A DNA stretch of 64,000 nucleotides. Source: Streptomyces sp. WZ.A104 (lineage in GTDB: Bacteria; Actinomycetota; Actinomycetes; Streptomycetales; Streptomycetaceae). The position numbers were made by a program, and so were the translations under genes. Positions 1 through 8,577 of the stretch are shown one piece after another. The DNA is taken from assembly GCF_002382885.1 (NCBI RefSeq), contig NZ_NWVL01000014.1:55194-119193 (forward strand), written 5' to 3'. The notes beneath the pieces were generated by a model that worked only from the letters and a program-made list of their open reading frames with translations, was not told where the DNA came from and ran no database searches. The first letter of the stretch is position 1, and the number at the start of each line of letters is the position of its first letter.

Positions 1-1
1 C

Positions 2-109
2 GGCGACGAGGCCAAGGGTGAGGCCATCACCCCCAAGGCCAAGAAGTCCGACAAGAAGGCGGACGAGGCGGCTGACGCCGCTGCGTCCACCGAGTCCACC
101 GAGGCCTGA
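2..109 (+). CDS. rpsP: 30S ribosomal protein S16 (C-terminal end only)
   Basis: Only the last 35 codons are in the window; the gene starts upstream. The tail is rich in Lys, Ala, Asp and Glu (it contains [19 protein letters not shown]), like the long charged C-terminal tails of actinobacterial S16. The call rests mainly on position: directly upstream of a KH-domain gene, rimM, trmD and rplS, the classical rpsP operon order. The stop codon is 2 nt before the next ATG, so the genes are probably co-transcribed and translationally coupled. Confidence 0.85.
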   Translation, partial: GDEAKGEAITPKAKKSDKKADEAADAAASTESTEA

Positions 110-111
110 GC

Positions 112-351
112 ATGCTCGAGGAGGCTCTCGAGCACCTCGTGAAGGGCATCGTCGACAACCCCGACGACGTGCAGGTGGCCTCGCGCACCCTGCGCCGCGG
201 GCGCGTGCTGGAGGTTCGGGTCCACCCCGAGGACCTCGGCAAGGTGATCGGCCGCAACGGCCGCACCGCTCGCGCCCTGCGTACGGTCGTGGGTGCCATC
301 GGCGGCCGTGGGATCCGCGTCGACCTCGTCGATGTGGACCAGGTTCGCTGA
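112..351 (+). CDS. khpA: KH-domain RNA-binding protein (KhpA type)
   Basis: A 79-residue protein that is almost entirely one KH domain. The core is [20 protein letters not shown] (about residues 42-61), which holds the GxxG loop (IGRNGR) that grips single-stranded RNA. Family members are small RNA-binding proteins linked to ribosome assembly and RNA chaperoning, and are usually encoded between rpsP and rimM as here. The start ATG lies 2 nt after the rpsP stop. A strong hairpin follows the gene, before rimM. The specific RNA targets cannot be told from sequence. Confidence 0.9.
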   Translation: MLEEALEHLVKGIVDNPDDVQVASRTLRRGRVLEVRVHPEDLGKVIGRNGRTARALRTVVGAIGGRGIRVDLVDVDQVR

Positions 352-372
352 GAGAAGTTGAACACCGGCCAG

Positions 373-409
373 GGCCGGGGAGGGCCTTCGGGCCGTCCCC
401 GGCCTTTGT
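373..409 (+). terminator. Hairpin between khpA and rimM
   Basis: Bases 373-386 pair with 391-404 around a TTCG tetraloop, with one G-G mismatch, and are followed by TTTG. It looks like an intrinsic terminator or attenuator that may lower transcription of rimM-trmD relative to rpsP-khpA. It could also be a processing or stabilising hairpin. Confidence 0.6.
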
Positions 410-461
410 CGTCGGCCACCCGGGGCGCCCAGGCGTCCGTCCCCACCAATCGGAGAACAGC

Positions 462-1049
462 GTGCAGTTGGTAGTCGCGCGGATCGGCCGCGCCCACGGC
501 ATCAAGGGCGAGGTCACCGTCGAGGTACGAACGGACGAGCCGGAACTGCGGCTCGGGCCCGGTGCCGTCCTGGCCACCGAACCGGCGGCGACGGGCCCGC
601 TGACGGTCGAGTCCGGCCGGGTCCACAGCGGCAGGCTGCTGCTGCGCTTCGAGGGCGTGCGCGACCGCACCGCCGCCGAGGCCCTGCGCAACACCCTGCT
701 GATCGCCGAGGTGGACCCGGAAGAACTTCCCGAGGACGAGGACGAGTTCTACGACCACCAGCTGATCGACCTCGACGTGGTGCTCGCCGACGGCACCGAG
801 ATCGGCCGGATCACCGAGATCTCCCACCTGCCCTCGCAGGACCTCTTCATCGTGGAGCGCCCCGACGGCAGCGAGGTGATGATCCCCTTCGTGGAGGAGA
901 TCGTCGCCGGGATCGACCTGGAGGAGCAGCGCGCGGTCATCACCCCGCCGCCCGGCCTGATCGACGCGAGCGAGGCCGTGGTGGCCTCCTCCCGTGACGA
1001 GGAGGAGGCCCCCGGGGACGCGGGCGAGGCGCCGAAGGGCGACGCCTGA
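462..1049 (+). CDS. rimM: Ribosome maturation factor RimM
   Basis: A 195-residue protein with the RimM N-terminal motif [21 protein letters not shown] near residue 4 and the C-terminal PRC-barrel segment ([17 protein letters not shown] to [10 protein letters not shown]). RimM binds S19 and helps mature the 3' (head) domain of 16S rRNA. The start is the GTG at 462, which has a GGAGAA Shine-Dalgarno sequence 5 nt upstream and gives the expected family length; the frame is open further upstream but lacks homology there. The acidic C-terminal tail ([17 protein letters not shown]) looks disordered. The stop shares one base with the trmD ATG, implying coupling. Confidence 0.95.
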   Translation: MQLVVARIGRAHGIKGEVTVEVRTDEPELRLGPGAVLATEPAATGPLTVESGRVHSGRLLLRFEGVRDRTAAEALRNTLLIAEVDPEELPEDEDEFYDHQLIDLDVVLADGTEIGRITEISHLPSQDLFIVERPDGSEVMIPFVEEIVAGIDLEEQRAVITPPPGLIDASEAVVASSRDEEEAPGDAGEAPKGDA

Positions 1050-1870
1050 TGCGGCTCGACGTCGTCACGATCTTCCCGGAGTACCTGGACCCGCTGAACG
1101 TCTCCCTCGTCGGCAAGGCCCGCGCCCGTGGCGTACTGGACGTCCACGTGCACGACCTGCGGGAGTGGACGTACGACCGGCACAACACGGTCGACGACAC
1201 CCCCTACGGCGGCGGCCCCGGCATGGTCATGAAGACCGAGCCCTGGGGCGAGGCGCTGGACCAGACACTCGCCGACGGCTACGAGTCCGGGGCGCACTCC
1301 CCGGTGCTCGTCGTGCCCACGCCCAGCGGCCGCCCGTTCACGCAGGAGCTGGCCGTCGAGCTCTCCGCGCAGCCCTGGCTGGTCTTCACCCCGGCCCGCT
1401 ACGAGGGCATCGACCGCCGCGTGATCGACGAGTACGCCTCCCGGCTGAGGGTCGTCGAGGTCTCCATCGGGGACTACGTGCTGGCGGGCGGGGAAGCGGC
1501 CGTCCTGGTGATCACGGAGGCCGTCGCCCGGCTGCTGCCCGGCGTCCTCGGCAACGCCGAGTCCCACCGGGACGACTCCTTCGCCCCGGGCGCGATGGCG
1601 AACCTGCTGGAGGGCCCCGTCTACACCAAGCCGCCCGAGTGGCGCGGCCGGTCCATCCCGGACGTCCTGCTCAGCGGCCACCACGGGAAGATCGCGCGCT
1701 GGCGCCGTGACCAGGCCTTCGCCCGCACCGCACTGAACCGGCCGGACCTGATCGAGCGGTGCGAGGCGAGCGCCTTCGACAAGAAGGACCGCGAGATCCT
1801 GTCCATCCTGGGCTTCGCGCCGGAGCCCGGCGGCCGATTTTGGCGCAGGCCCTCCGCCGTGGAAGAATAG
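1049..1870 (+). CDS. trmD: tRNA (guanine-N1)-methyltransferase TrmD
   Basis: A 273-residue SPOUT methyltransferase that makes m1G37 in tRNA from SAM and so prevents +1 frameshifting. Diagnostic motifs are [13 protein letters not shown] at the N-terminus, PYGGGPGMVMK, RYEGIDRRVIDEY, and the knot-forming SIGDYVLAGGEAAVLVITEA. Length is somewhat above the usual 240-260. The ATG overlaps the rimM stop by one base. It is the third gene of the conserved rimM-trmD-rplS block. Confidence 0.97.
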   Translation: MRLDVVTIFPEYLDPLNVSLVGKARARGVLDVHVHDLREWTYDRHNTVDDTPYGGGPGMVMKTEPWGEALDQTLADGYESGAHSPVLVVPTPSGRPFTQELAVELSAQPWLVFTPARYEGIDRRVIDEYASRLRVVEVSIGDYVLAGGEAAVLVITEAVARLLPGVLGNAESHRDDSFAPGAMANLLEGPVYTKPPEWRGRSIPDVLLSGHHGKIARWRRDQAFARTALNRPDLIERCEASAFDKKDREILSILGFAPEPGGRFWRRPSAVEE

Positions 1871-2001
1871 GCCGCTGCTGTCCGTCCGGTGTGCGCCCCT
1901 GCCACAGGGGGAAAGACGCCCGCCCGACGTGATCAGCACCCCGAACTCTTCAACGACCTTCCCGTCGATGACCTGTGGCATCGGCGAAGAAAGCAGAAAC
2001 C

Positions 2002-2352
2002 ATGGCTTCCCTGCTCGATGGCGTCAACGCCGCCTCCCTCCGTACGGACGTCCCGGCGTTCCGCCCCGGTGACACCGTCAACGTCCACGTGCGCGTGATC
2101 GAGGGCAACCGCTCCCGTATCCAGCAGTTCAAGGGTGTTGTCATCCGCCGCCAGGGCTCGGGCGTCAGCGAGACCTTCACGGTCCGCAAGGTCTCCTTCA
2201 GCGTCGGCGTCGAGCGCACCTTCCCGGTGCACAGCCCGATCTTCGAGAAGATCGAGCTCGTCACCCGCGGTGACGTCCGCCGCGCCAAGCTGTACTTCCT
2301 CCGTGAGCTCCGCGGCAAGGCCGCGAAGATCAAGGAGAAGCGCGACAACTGA
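2002..2352 (+). CDS. rplS: 50S ribosomal protein L19
   Basis: A 116-residue L19, which sits at the 30S-50S interface. Conserved blocks are [64 protein letters not shown] and [26 protein letters not shown] chose the ATG at 2002 ([14 protein letters not shown]) because it matches the family N-terminus; an in-frame GTG at 1975 would add nine residues. A GC-rich hairpin follows the gene. Confidence 0.96.
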   Translation: MASLLDGVNAASLRTDVPAFRPGDTVNVHVRVIEGNRSRIQQFKGVVIRRQGSGVSETFTVRKVSFSVGVERTFPVHSPIFEKIELVTRGDVRRAKLYFLRELRGKAAKIKEKRDN

Positions 2353-2373
2353 GCTGAGTCCCGCGTCCACAGG

Positions 2374-2396
2374 GCGGCCGGATAAGCTTCGGCCGC
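2374..2396 (+). terminator. Hairpin between rplS and the first signal peptidase gene
   Basis: GCGGCCG (2374-2380) pairs with CGGCCGC (2390-2396) over a 9-nt loop. It ends one base before the ATG at 2398, so it may work as a weak terminator for rplS or as a structure controlling translation of the next gene. There is no T-run. Confidence 0.45.
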
Positions 2397-2397
2397 G

Positions 2398-3168
2398 ATG
2401 GACACGCAAGCACAGCACTCGAAGCGCGACCGCTCCCCGGAACCCGATGCGGGTCCTGGGGAGCGGTCGCGCTTCTCGCGTACCCGGGACCGTATCGTCG
2501 CCGTGGTCTCCTGGCGGCGGGTGCTCGCCGGGGCGGTCGCGGGCGCCCTCGCCCTGCTGTTGTGCAGCGCCTATGTGGTCCAGCCCTTCCTGATCCCCAG
2601 CGGCTCGATGGAGCCCACGCTCCAGGTCGGTGACCGGGTCCTTGTCAACAAGCTGGCGTACCGTTTCGGCGCTGAGCCCCGGCGTGGCGACGTGGTGGTG
2701 TTCGACGGGACCGGCTCCTTCGTACGGGAAGACCTCGACGCGAACCCGGTGGCCGGGCTGCTGCACGGTGCGGCGGCGTCCCTGGGCCTCGCGGAGCCCG
2801 CCGACACCGACTTCGTGAAGCGGGTGGTGGGCGTGGGCGGTGACCGTGTCGTCTGCTGCGACGCGCGGGGGAGGGTCCAGGTGAACGACGTCGCCGTGGA
2901 CGAGCCGTATCTGTACCCCGGTGACACCGCGTCCCGGGCGCCGTTCGACATCGTCGTGCCCACGGGGACCCTGTGGATGATGGGCGACCACCGCAGCCGC
3001 TCCAGCGACTCCCGGGACCACCTCGGATCGCCCGGCGGCGGGATGGTCCCCGTCGAGCGTGTCATCGGTCGGGTGGACTGGCTGGGCTGGCCGCCGGCCC
3101 GGATCGGCCCGCTGGAGGGGACCGGCGCCTTCGGGGGCGTACGGAAGCCCGGCGGGGCGCATGGGTAA
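2398..3168 (+). CDS. lepB: Type I signal peptidase (first of four tandem copies)
   Basis: A 256-residue membrane serine protease that cleaves signal peptides from exported proteins. A cytoplasmic Arg-rich N-terminus is followed by a transmembrane helix (about 42-63), then box B IPSGSMEPT with nucleophile Ser70, box D DTDFVKRVVGVGGD with general base Lys141, and box E GDHRSRSSDSRDH. The C-terminus is Gly/Pro-rich and has no clear second membrane helix. The start is not firm: the ATG at 2398 has no Shine-Dalgarno sequence and abuts a hairpin. The 3' end overlaps the next lepB by 8 nt. It corresponds by position to the sipW/X/Y/Z cluster of Streptomyces. Confidence 0.93.
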   Translation: MDTQAQHSKRDRSPEPDAGPGERSRFSRTRDRIVAVVSWRRVLAGAVAGALALLLCSAYVVQPFLIPSGSMEPTLQVGDRVLVNKLAYRFGAEPRRGDVVVFDGTGSFVREDLDANPVAGLLHGAAASLGLAEPADTDFVKRVVGVGGDRVVCCDARGRVQVNDVAVDEPYLYPGDTASRAPFDIVVPTGTLWMMGDHRSRSSDSRDHLGSPGGGMVPVERVIGRVDWLGWPPARIGPLEGTGAFGGVRKPGGAHG

Positions 3169-4237
3169 CCGCGGGCGCCCGCGCGGCGCTCATGACCCCG
3201 ACGCGTCCCTGCCGACCGGCAGCAGGCCCACCGGACCGCGCTCGCTGCCCAACCGGGCGGAGCGCCGCAGGCTCGCCAGGAAGGTCCGGCGCAAGCGCCG
3301 CAGGTCCGCGGTGAAGGAGATACCCGTCCTCGTCGTCGTGGCGCTGCTCATCGCGCTCGTCCTGAAGACCTTCCTGGTCCAGGCGTTCGTCATCCCGTCC
3401 GGATCGATGGAGCAGACCATCCGGATCGGCGACCGGGTGCTGGTGGACAAACTGACCCCGTGGTTCGGGTCGAAGCCGCAGCGCGGTGACGTCGTGGTGT
3501 TCAAGGACCCCGGCGGCTGGCTCCAGCAGGAGAACCCCGGGCAGAAGAAGGACCCGCCGATCGGCGTCAAGCAGGTCACCGAGCTGCTGACCTTCATCGG
3601 GCTGCTGCCGTCCGACGACGAGCAGGACCTGATCAAGCGCGTCATCGCGGTCGGCGGCGACACCGTGAAGTGCTGCGGCGAGGACGGACGGGTCACCGTC
3701 AACGGAGTACCCCTGGCGGAGACGTATCTCCACCCCGACGACCGCCCGTCGGCCATCCAGTTCGAGGTGAAGGTCCCCCCGGGGCGGCTCTTCGTCATGG
3801 GCGACCACCGGTCCGACTCCGCCGACTCCCGCTTCCACCTCGACGAGCCCGACCGGGGCACGGTCTCCGAGGAGGAGGTCGTGGGGCGGGCCGTCGTGAT
3901 CGCCTGGCCCTTCGGGCACTGGAGCACGCTCGAACAACGCGACGCCTTCAGCGCGGTCCCGGACGCGCGCGGCTCCGGGGCGGCTGTGTCGGCCCCGTCG
4001 AATAGTGTGGCACCTCCGGATCGATACGGAATGGTCCGGCTCCCGACCCCTGCGGAACTCCCGCTCGTTATGGGAGTGGTGGGCCTGCACCGGATCGGGC
4101 GCGGGCAGTGGCACGTATTGAGGAGTGGATGTGGGGGATTTGGCGGTCGGCGCACGATCCGGACACGACGAACCCGAGGACCGGCCGGGGCACGACGAGT
4201 CCCCCGCGGCAGGAGGGGCGGACGGGGCGACGGGTGA
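3161..4237 (+). CDS. lepB: Type I signal peptidase (second tandem copy)
   Basis: 358 residues. A strongly basic N-terminus (NRAERRRLARKVRRKRRR) precedes a transmembrane helix (about 53-72). Catalytic residues are Ser82 in IPSGSMEQT and Lys159 in DLIKRVIAVGGD; box E is GDHRSDSADSRFH. The ATG at 3161 overlaps the end of the first copy. The C-terminal tail is odd: after LPLVMGVVGL it runs into an Arg/Gly-rich stretch (GRRTIRTRRTRGPAGARR) and overlaps the start of the third copy by about 107 nt in another frame. That suggests loss of an earlier stop or a sequence change near the end. Confidence 0.92.
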   Translation: MGNRGRPRGAHDPDASLPTGSRPTGPRSLPNRAERRRLARKVRRKRRRSAVKEIPVLVVVALLIALVLKTFLVQAFVIPSGSMEQTIRIGDRVLVDKLTPWFGSKPQRGDVVVFKDPGGWLQQENPGQKKDPPIGVKQVTELLTFIGLLPSDDEQDLIKRVIAVGGDTVKCCGEDGRVTVNGVPLAETYLHPDDRPSAIQFEVKVPPGRLFVMGDHRSDSADSRFHLDEPDRGTVSEEEVVGRAVVIAWPFGHWSTLEQRDAFSAVPDARGSGAAVSAPSNSVAPPDRYGMVRLPTPAELPLVMGVVGLHRIGRGQWHVLRSGCGGFGGRRTIRTRRTRGPAGARRVPRGRRGGRGDG

Positions 4238-5033
4238 GTCCGGCCCGGCGGACAGCGGCGGTGCCGCACCCAAGAAGCACCGTTCCTTCTGGGTCGAGCT
4301 GCCGCTGCTGGTCGGTATCGCCCTGGTTCTGGCGCTGCTGATCAAGACGTTCCTGGTCCAGGCGTTCTCGATCCCCTCGGACTCGATGCAGAACACCCTG
4401 CAGCGGGGCGACCGGGTGCTGGTCGACAAGCTGACCCCCTGGTTCGGCTCCGAGCCGGAGCGCGGCGAGGTCGTGGTTTTCCACGACCCGGGCGGCTGGC
4501 TGGAGGACACCGAGACCCCGGACCCCAACGTGGCGCAGAAGTTCCTGAGCTTCATCGGCCTGATGCCGTCCGCCGAGGAGAAGGACCTGATCAAGCGGGT
4601 CATCGCGGTCGGCGGCGACACCGTGGAGTGCAAGGAGAACGGGCCGGTCACGGTCAACGGCAAGGCGCTCGACGAGAAGTCGTTCATCTTCCCGGGCAAC
4701 ACCCCGTGCAACGACAGGCCCTTCGGCCCGATCAAGGTGGAGGAGGGCCGGATCTTCGTCATGGGCGACCACCGGCAGAACTCCCTGGACTCCCGCTACC
4801 ACCAAGAGCTCCCGGGCCAGGGCACCGTCTCCAACGACGAGGTCGTCGGCCGCGCCGTGGTCATCGCCTGGCCCCTGGGCCGCTGGGCGACCCTGCCCAT
4901 CCCGGACACCTTCGACCAGCCCGGTCTGAACGCGGCCGCCGCGATGGCCCCGGCGGCACTGGGCGTAGCCGGAGCGGTGCCCCTCGTGTTGTGGCGGCGC
5001 AGGAGGCTGACCGGCGGGCGTACCGCCGGGTAG
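4131..5033 (+). CDS. lepB: Type I signal peptidase (third tandem copy)
   Basis: 300 residues. An acidic, disordered N-terminus of about 45 residues precedes a membrane helix (about 55-72). Nucleophile Ser85 is in IPSDSMQNT, general base Lys155 in DLIKRVIAVGGD, and box E is GDHRQNSLDSRYH. A second hydrophobic segment near the C-terminus (AAAMAPAALGVAGAVPLVLW) predicts two membrane spans, typical of some Streptomyces signal peptidases. The GTG at 4131 follows AGGAG by 5 nt; an alternative GTG lies at 4125. It overlaps the tail of the second copy. Confidence 0.92.
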   Translation: MGDLAVGARSGHDEPEDRPGHDESPAAGGADGATGESGPADSGGAAPKKHRSFWVELPLLVGIALVLALLIKTFLVQAFSIPSDSMQNTLQRGDRVLVDKLTPWFGSEPERGEVVVFHDPGGWLEDTETPDPNVAQKFLSFIGLMPSAEEKDLIKRVIAVGGDTVECKENGPVTVNGKALDEKSFIFPGNTPCNDRPFGPIKVEEGRIFVMGDHRQNSLDSRYHQELPGQGTVSNDEVVGRAVVIAWPLGRWATLPIPDTFDQPGLNAAAAMAPAALGVAGAVPLVLWRRRRLTGGRTAG

Positions 5034-5083
5034 GGTGCCGACTCGGATCAGCGATTGTCGATCTCCGACGGGGGAGCGCTGGG

Positions 5084-5839
5084 ATGAGCGGTACAGGACG
5101 CAACAACGACGGCCGCGGCCGGGCCGGCACCATGGTGTCGGGCTTGGCGGTGGCCGTCGGCTGTGTGCTCTTCCTCGGCGGTTTCGTCTGGGCCGCGGTG
5201 GTCTACCAGCCCTATACGGTCCCGACCGCCTCGATGTCCCCCACGGTCAAGCCCGGCGACCGGGTGCTCGCCGAGCGGATAGAGGGCGCCGACGTCCGGC
5301 GCGGTGACGTGGTGGTCTTCACCGACGAGGTCTGGGGGGCCGCCCCCATGGTGAAGCGCGTCGTCGGCGTCGGCGGCGACAAGGTGGTCTGCTGCGACAA
5401 GGAGGGGCGGCTCACCGTCAACGGCACCCCCGTCGACGAGCCCTATCTCAGCCGGGGCCCGGCCGCCCCGGGCAAGCAGGCGCCCGCCTCGCCCCAGGAC
5501 TTCACCGCCGAGGTGCCCCGGGGCCAGATCTTTCTGCTGGGCGACGAGCGGGCCACCTCCCTGGATTCCCGGGTCCATCTGGAGGACGCGGGTCAGGGTT
5601 CGGTGCCGCTTAGCGCCGTACAGGCCCGGGTGGACGCCGTGGCCTGGCCGATGAACGGCATGATCGGCCGCCCCGCGTCCTTCGCGGCGCTGCCCGGCGG
5701 GGTCTCCGCCGAGGGCCCGCTGCAGCTCCAGCTGGGTGCGACCGCGGTCGGGGCCGCGCTGATCCTGGGCGGAGCGGTGTACGGGCCGGTGGCCGCCCGT
5801 CTCGCCCGCCGCAGCCCGCCCGCGGGAGGGGCCCGGTGA
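5084..5839 (+). CDS. lepB: Type I signal peptidase (fourth tandem copy)
   Basis: 251 residues, the most divergent of the four. The membrane helix is near residues 17-40, nucleophile Ser50 is in VPTASMSPT (instead of IPSGSM), Lys91 is in APMVKRVVGVGGD, and box E reads LGDERATSLDSRVH, with Glu where the others have His. A C-terminal hydrophobic helix (LQLQLGATAVGAALILGGAVYGPVAA) gives a second span. The ATG at 5084 is preceded by GGGGGAG. The stop overlaps the next gene's GTG by 4 nt (GTGA). Confidence 0.9.
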   Translation: MSGTGRNNDGRGRAGTMVSGLAVAVGCVLFLGGFVWAAVVYQPYTVPTASMSPTVKPGDRVLAERIEGADVRRGDVVVFTDEVWGAAPMVKRVVGVGGDKVVCCDKEGRLTVNGTPVDEPYLSRGPAAPGKQAPASPQDFTAEVPRGQIFLLGDERATSLDSRVHLEDAGQGSVPLSAVQARVDAVAWPMNGMIGRPASFAALPGGVSAEGPLQLQLGATAVGAALILGGAVYGPVAARLARRSPPAGGAR

Positions 5840-6324
5840 CCTCCGAGGCCCGCAAGGTCGCCCGGGTGGTCCTCCTGGACCCCGACGACCGCGTACTGCT
5901 GCTCCACGGGCACGAGCCGGACGACCCGGCCGACACCTGGTGGTTCACCCCGGGCGGCGGTCTGGAGGGCGACGAGACCCGGGAGCAGGCGGCCCGCCGC
6001 GAGCTGGCCGAGGAGACCGGTATCACGGACATCGAGCTGGGCCCGCTGATCTGGACCCGGACCTGCTCCTTCCCGTTCGCCGGACGGCGGTGGGACCAGG
6101 ACGAGTGGTACTACCTGGCCCGTACGGTGCAGACCGCCACGGCCCCGCAGGGCTTCACGGACCTGGAGCTGCGCAGCGTCGCCGGTCTGAGGTGGTGGAC
6201 CTCCGCCGAACTGCTCGCGACGCGTGAGACGGTGTACCCGACCAGACTCGCCGAGCTGCTGCTCACGCTCCTCGACGAGGGTCCTCCACATGATCCGTTG
6301 GTTCTGGCCCCCGAAATCGTCTAA
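5836..6324 (+). CDS. NUDIX hydrolase
   Basis: A 162-residue protein with a complete Nudix box at about residues 41-63 (GGLEGDETREQAARRELAEETGI, fitting GX5EX7REUXEEXGU), which binds Mg2+ and hydrolyses nucleoside-diphosphate-linked substrates. The substrate cannot be inferred. The GTG start overlaps the last lepB stop by 4 nt, so it is probably in the same transcript. The family mostly houses house-cleaning or mRNA-cap-like hydrolases. Confidence 0.9.
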   Translation: MTSEARKVARVVLLDPDDRVLLLHGHEPDDPADTWWFTPGGGLEGDETREQAARRELAEETGITDIELGPLIWTRTCSFPFAGRRWDQDEWYYLARTVQTATAPQGFTDLELRSVAGLRWWTSAELLATRETVYPTRLAELLLTLLDEGPPHDPLVLAPEIV

Positions 6325-6388
6325 TCGTCCAGGGGCGTCCGAGGCTGACGCACAATGGGGGAACGCACGGCTGAAGGGGAAACATGCC

Positions 6389-6697
6389 ATGAGCGCCGAG
6401 GACCTCGAAAAGTACGAGACCGAGATGGAGCTGAAGCTCTACCGGGAGTACCGCGATGTCGTCGGTCTGTTCAAATATGTGATCGAGACCGAACGGCGCT
6501 TCTACCTCACCAACGACTACGAGATGCAGGTGCACTCCGTCCAGGGTGAGGTTTTCTTCGAGGTGTCCATGGCGGACGCCTGGGTCTGGGACATGTACCG
6601 GCCCGCGAGATTCGTCAAGCAGGTCCGCGTGCTGACCTTCAAGGACGTCAATATCGAAGAGCTCAACAAGAGCGATCTGGAACTTCCGGGAGGCTGA
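6389..6697 (+). CDS. DUF2469 family protein
   Basis: A 102-residue soluble protein, strongly conserved in actinobacteria between the signal peptidase and yraN genes. It is rich in charged and aromatic residues ([39 protein letters not shown]) and has no recognised catalytic motif; the function is unknown. The ATG at 6389 has AAGGGGA upstream. A canonical terminator follows. Confidence 0.88.
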   Translation: MSAEDLEKYETEMELKLYREYRDVVGLFKYVIETERRFYLTNDYEMQVHSVQGEVFFEVSMADAWVWDMYRPARFVKQVRVLTFKDVNIEELNKSDLELPGG

Positions 6698-6752
6698 CCC
6701 CGCGCGGCCCGCAGCCAGGGGCCGCCGGTACGTGCGAGACGTGGGACGAAGG

Positions 6753-6782
6753 CCCGGTCACCCGTGTGGGTGACCGGGTTTT
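6753..6782 (+). terminator. Intrinsic terminator after the DUF2469 gene
   Basis: A perfect 11-bp stem (6753-6763 with 6768-6778) has a GTGT loop and is followed directly by TTTT. It is a textbook intrinsic terminator, unusual in its clarity for this genome, and probably ends the trmD/lepB-side transcripts. Confidence 0.85.
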
Positions 6783-6861
6783 CCACATCCGCAGGGTTAT
6801 CCACCAAGATCCACATTTTCTGGCGGGCCGGGTCAGAGTCGGTGCCGGAGGTGGTGCCGAT

Positions 6862-7221
6862 ATGAACGCACGGGGGGCACTCGGGCGGTACGGCGAGGAT
6901 CTGGCGGCACGGCTGCTGACCGGAGCCGGGATGACCGTGGTGGAGCGCAACTGGCGCTGTCGCGCCGGAGAGATCGACATCGTGGCCAGGGACGGAGACG
7001 CTCTGGTCTTCTGCGAGGTGAAAACCCGCAGGTCGGAAGCCTTTGAACATCCCATGGCGGCGGTCGGCCCGGAGAAGGCGGACCGGCTGCGGCGGCTCGC
7101 CGAGATCTGGCTCGACCGGCACGGCGGGGCCCCGCCCGGCGGGGTGCGCATCGATCTGGTCGGGGTGATCGTGCCCCGGCGTGGCGCCCCGGTCACCGAG
7201 CACGCGCGGGGGGTCTCCTGA
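6862..7221 (+). CDS. yraN: YraN/UPF0102 family protein
   Basis: A 119-residue protein with the endonuclease-like core of the family: [18 protein letters not shown], then [26 protein letters not shown], whose E-x-D...E-V-K arrangement matches a PD-(D/E)XK fold. The biochemical role is unproven. The ATG at 6862 has GGAGGTG upstream; an open frame extends further upstream but is unconserved. The stop shares a base with the yifB ATG (TGATG), so yraN-yifB-dprA formed one operon before the element inserted. Confidence 0.9.
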   Translation: MNARGALGRYGEDLAARLLTGAGMTVVERNWRCRAGEIDIVARDGDALVFCEVKTRRSEAFEHPMAAVGPEKADRLRRLAEIWLDRHGGAPPGGVRIDLVGVIVPRRGAPVTEHARGVS

Positions 7222-8228
7222 TGGGCTTCGCACGAGCGTGTTCCGTGGCGCTGGTAGGCGTCGAGGGAGTGGTGGTGGAGGTCCAGGCCGACCTGGAGCC
7301 CGGGGTCGCGGCGTTCACCCTGGTAGGGCTGCCGGACAAGAGCCTGGTGGAGAGCCGGGACCGAGTGCGGGCCGCCGTGGTCAATTCCGGCGCCGAGTGG
7401 CCGCAGAAGAAGCTCACGGTCGGACTCTCCCCGGCCTCGGTCCCCAAGAGCGGCTCGGGCTTCGACCTCGCCGTCGCGTGTGCGGTGCTCGGCGCGGCGG
7501 AACGGATCGACCCCGCCTCCATCGCCGATGTGGTGATGATCGGCGAGCTGGGCCTGGACGGCCGCGTGCGCCCCGTACGCGGTGTGCTCCCCGCCGTCCT
7601 CGCGGCAGCGGAGGCGGGTTACGAACAGGTCGTCGTCCCCGAGCAGACGGCCGGGGAGGCGGCGCTGGTGCCGGGGGTCTCGGTCCTCGGCGTCCGGAGC
7701 CTGCGCCAGCTCATCGCCGTCCTCTGCGACGAACCGGTGCCCGAGGAGCCCGTCGCCGACCAGGGACGCCCCGACGCCATGCTCGCCGGTCTCATGATCC
7801 CCGGCACCGGCCTCGGTACGGGGCTCGCCCCGGCCGCCATGAGGGGCGAGGGGCACCGGCCGGACCTGGCGGATGTCGCGGGCCAGCCCCGCCCCCGTCA
7901 GGCCCTGGAGGTGGCGGCGGCCGGAGGACACCATCTGCTCTTCTCGGGACCGCCCGGTGCGGGCAAGACCATGCTGGCCGAACGGCTGTCGGCGGTCCTG
8001 CCGCCGCTGACCCGACAGGAATCCCTCGAAGTGACGGCGGTCCACTCCGTGGCGGGCATCCTCCCCCCGGGTGAACCGCTCGTCTCCCGGGCGCCCTACT
8101 GCGCCCCGCACCACTCGGCGACCATGCAGTCCCTGGTCGGCGGGGGCAACGGGATGCCGAGGCCCGGAGCGGTCTCGCTGGCCCACCGAGGGGTGCTGTT
8201 CCTCGACGAAGCGCGGGAGAGAGTTTGA
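7221..8228 (+). pseudogene. YifB/ComM-type Mg-chelatase AAA+ protein, N-terminal part, cut by an integrated element
   Basis: 335 residues. Residues 1 to about 165 are the ChlI/Lon-like domain (ALVGVEGVVVEVQADLEPG...VGLPDKSLVESRDRVRAAV); then comes the AAA+ Mg-chelatase domain with Walker A GPPGAGKT (243-250). The frame breaks inside Walker B: GVLFLDEA is followed by RERV and a stop contributed by the element. The missing part (sensor, arginine finger, C-terminal domain) lies at 15844-16477. The fragment should bind but not hydrolyse ATP properly. ComM, a family member in Gram-negatives, is a branch-migration helicase for natural transformation; the role in Streptomyces is unknown. Confidence 0.93.
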
Positions 8229-8233
8229 CGCCG
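8187..8233 (+). other. attL: left junction of the integrated element
   Basis: Chromosomal yifB sequence runs to the codon for Asp329 (8205-8207), followed by GA (8208-8209). Element sequence starts at 8210 and contains GAGTTTGAC at 8221-8229. This motif is the inverted complement of GTCAAACTC at 15822-15830 at the other end. Placing the crossover at GA gives equal 11-nt distances from the dinucleotide to both motifs, as expected for a serine-integrase attP. Confidence 0.85.
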
Positions 8234-8343
8234 AAGCGGACAGTACAGCATCGGCCGTTCAGTTCCGGCCCCCTTGACCAGCGCTGTCCGGCAGAGTGAA
8301 GGTCGTGCAACCAGGCGCAACGCGCTCGACAGGGAGGGACACC

Positions 8344-8577
8344 ATGGCCTTACGGTTCGTCGGTAAAGATCCCGAGTCCGGAGACCACGGATCACCCGCT
8401 GTGTGGGTGGACCAGGAGTCGAAGGATCTCGTGATCCAGGGGTGGACGGCAGATGAGCGGACCACGGGCGAGAGCTCGCGGGATGTGCCGATCCCCGGGC
8501 ATGAGTCGGTGATCAGGGTTCCGAAGCGGATGATCCCGCTTCTCAGGGAGGCGCTCCGTGTCGCAGAGTCTGACTGA
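8344..8577 (+). CDS. Small protein of unknown function at the left end of the element
   Basis: A 77-residue acidic protein (MALRFVGKDPESGDHGSPAVWVDQESKDLVIQGWT...). I recognise no motif beyond a likely beta-rich start. The ATG has a good GGGAGGGA Shine-Dalgarno sequence 6 nt upstream. The end overlaps the following DUF6879 gene by 20 nt, and the pair continues into an XRE-DUF5753 gene, so it belongs to that regulatory cassette. A TTGACC hexamer near 8273 could be a -35 element. Confidence 0.75.
   Translation: MALRFVGKDPESGDHGSPAVWVDQESKDLVIQGWTADERTTGESSRDVPIPGHESVIRVPKRMIPLLREALRVAESD

Noticed and set aside
749..3162. Long minus-strand frames opposite rimM, trmD, rplS and lepB
   Set aside because: Shadows of well-supported genes; no homology or ribosome-binding sites.
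8205..8214. A GC dinucleotide (8211-8212 / 15845-15846) as the crossover point
   Set aside because: It is shared by both junctions, but gives unequal arm lengths (8 and 14 nt) to the inverted motifs, whereas GA gives 11 and 11.
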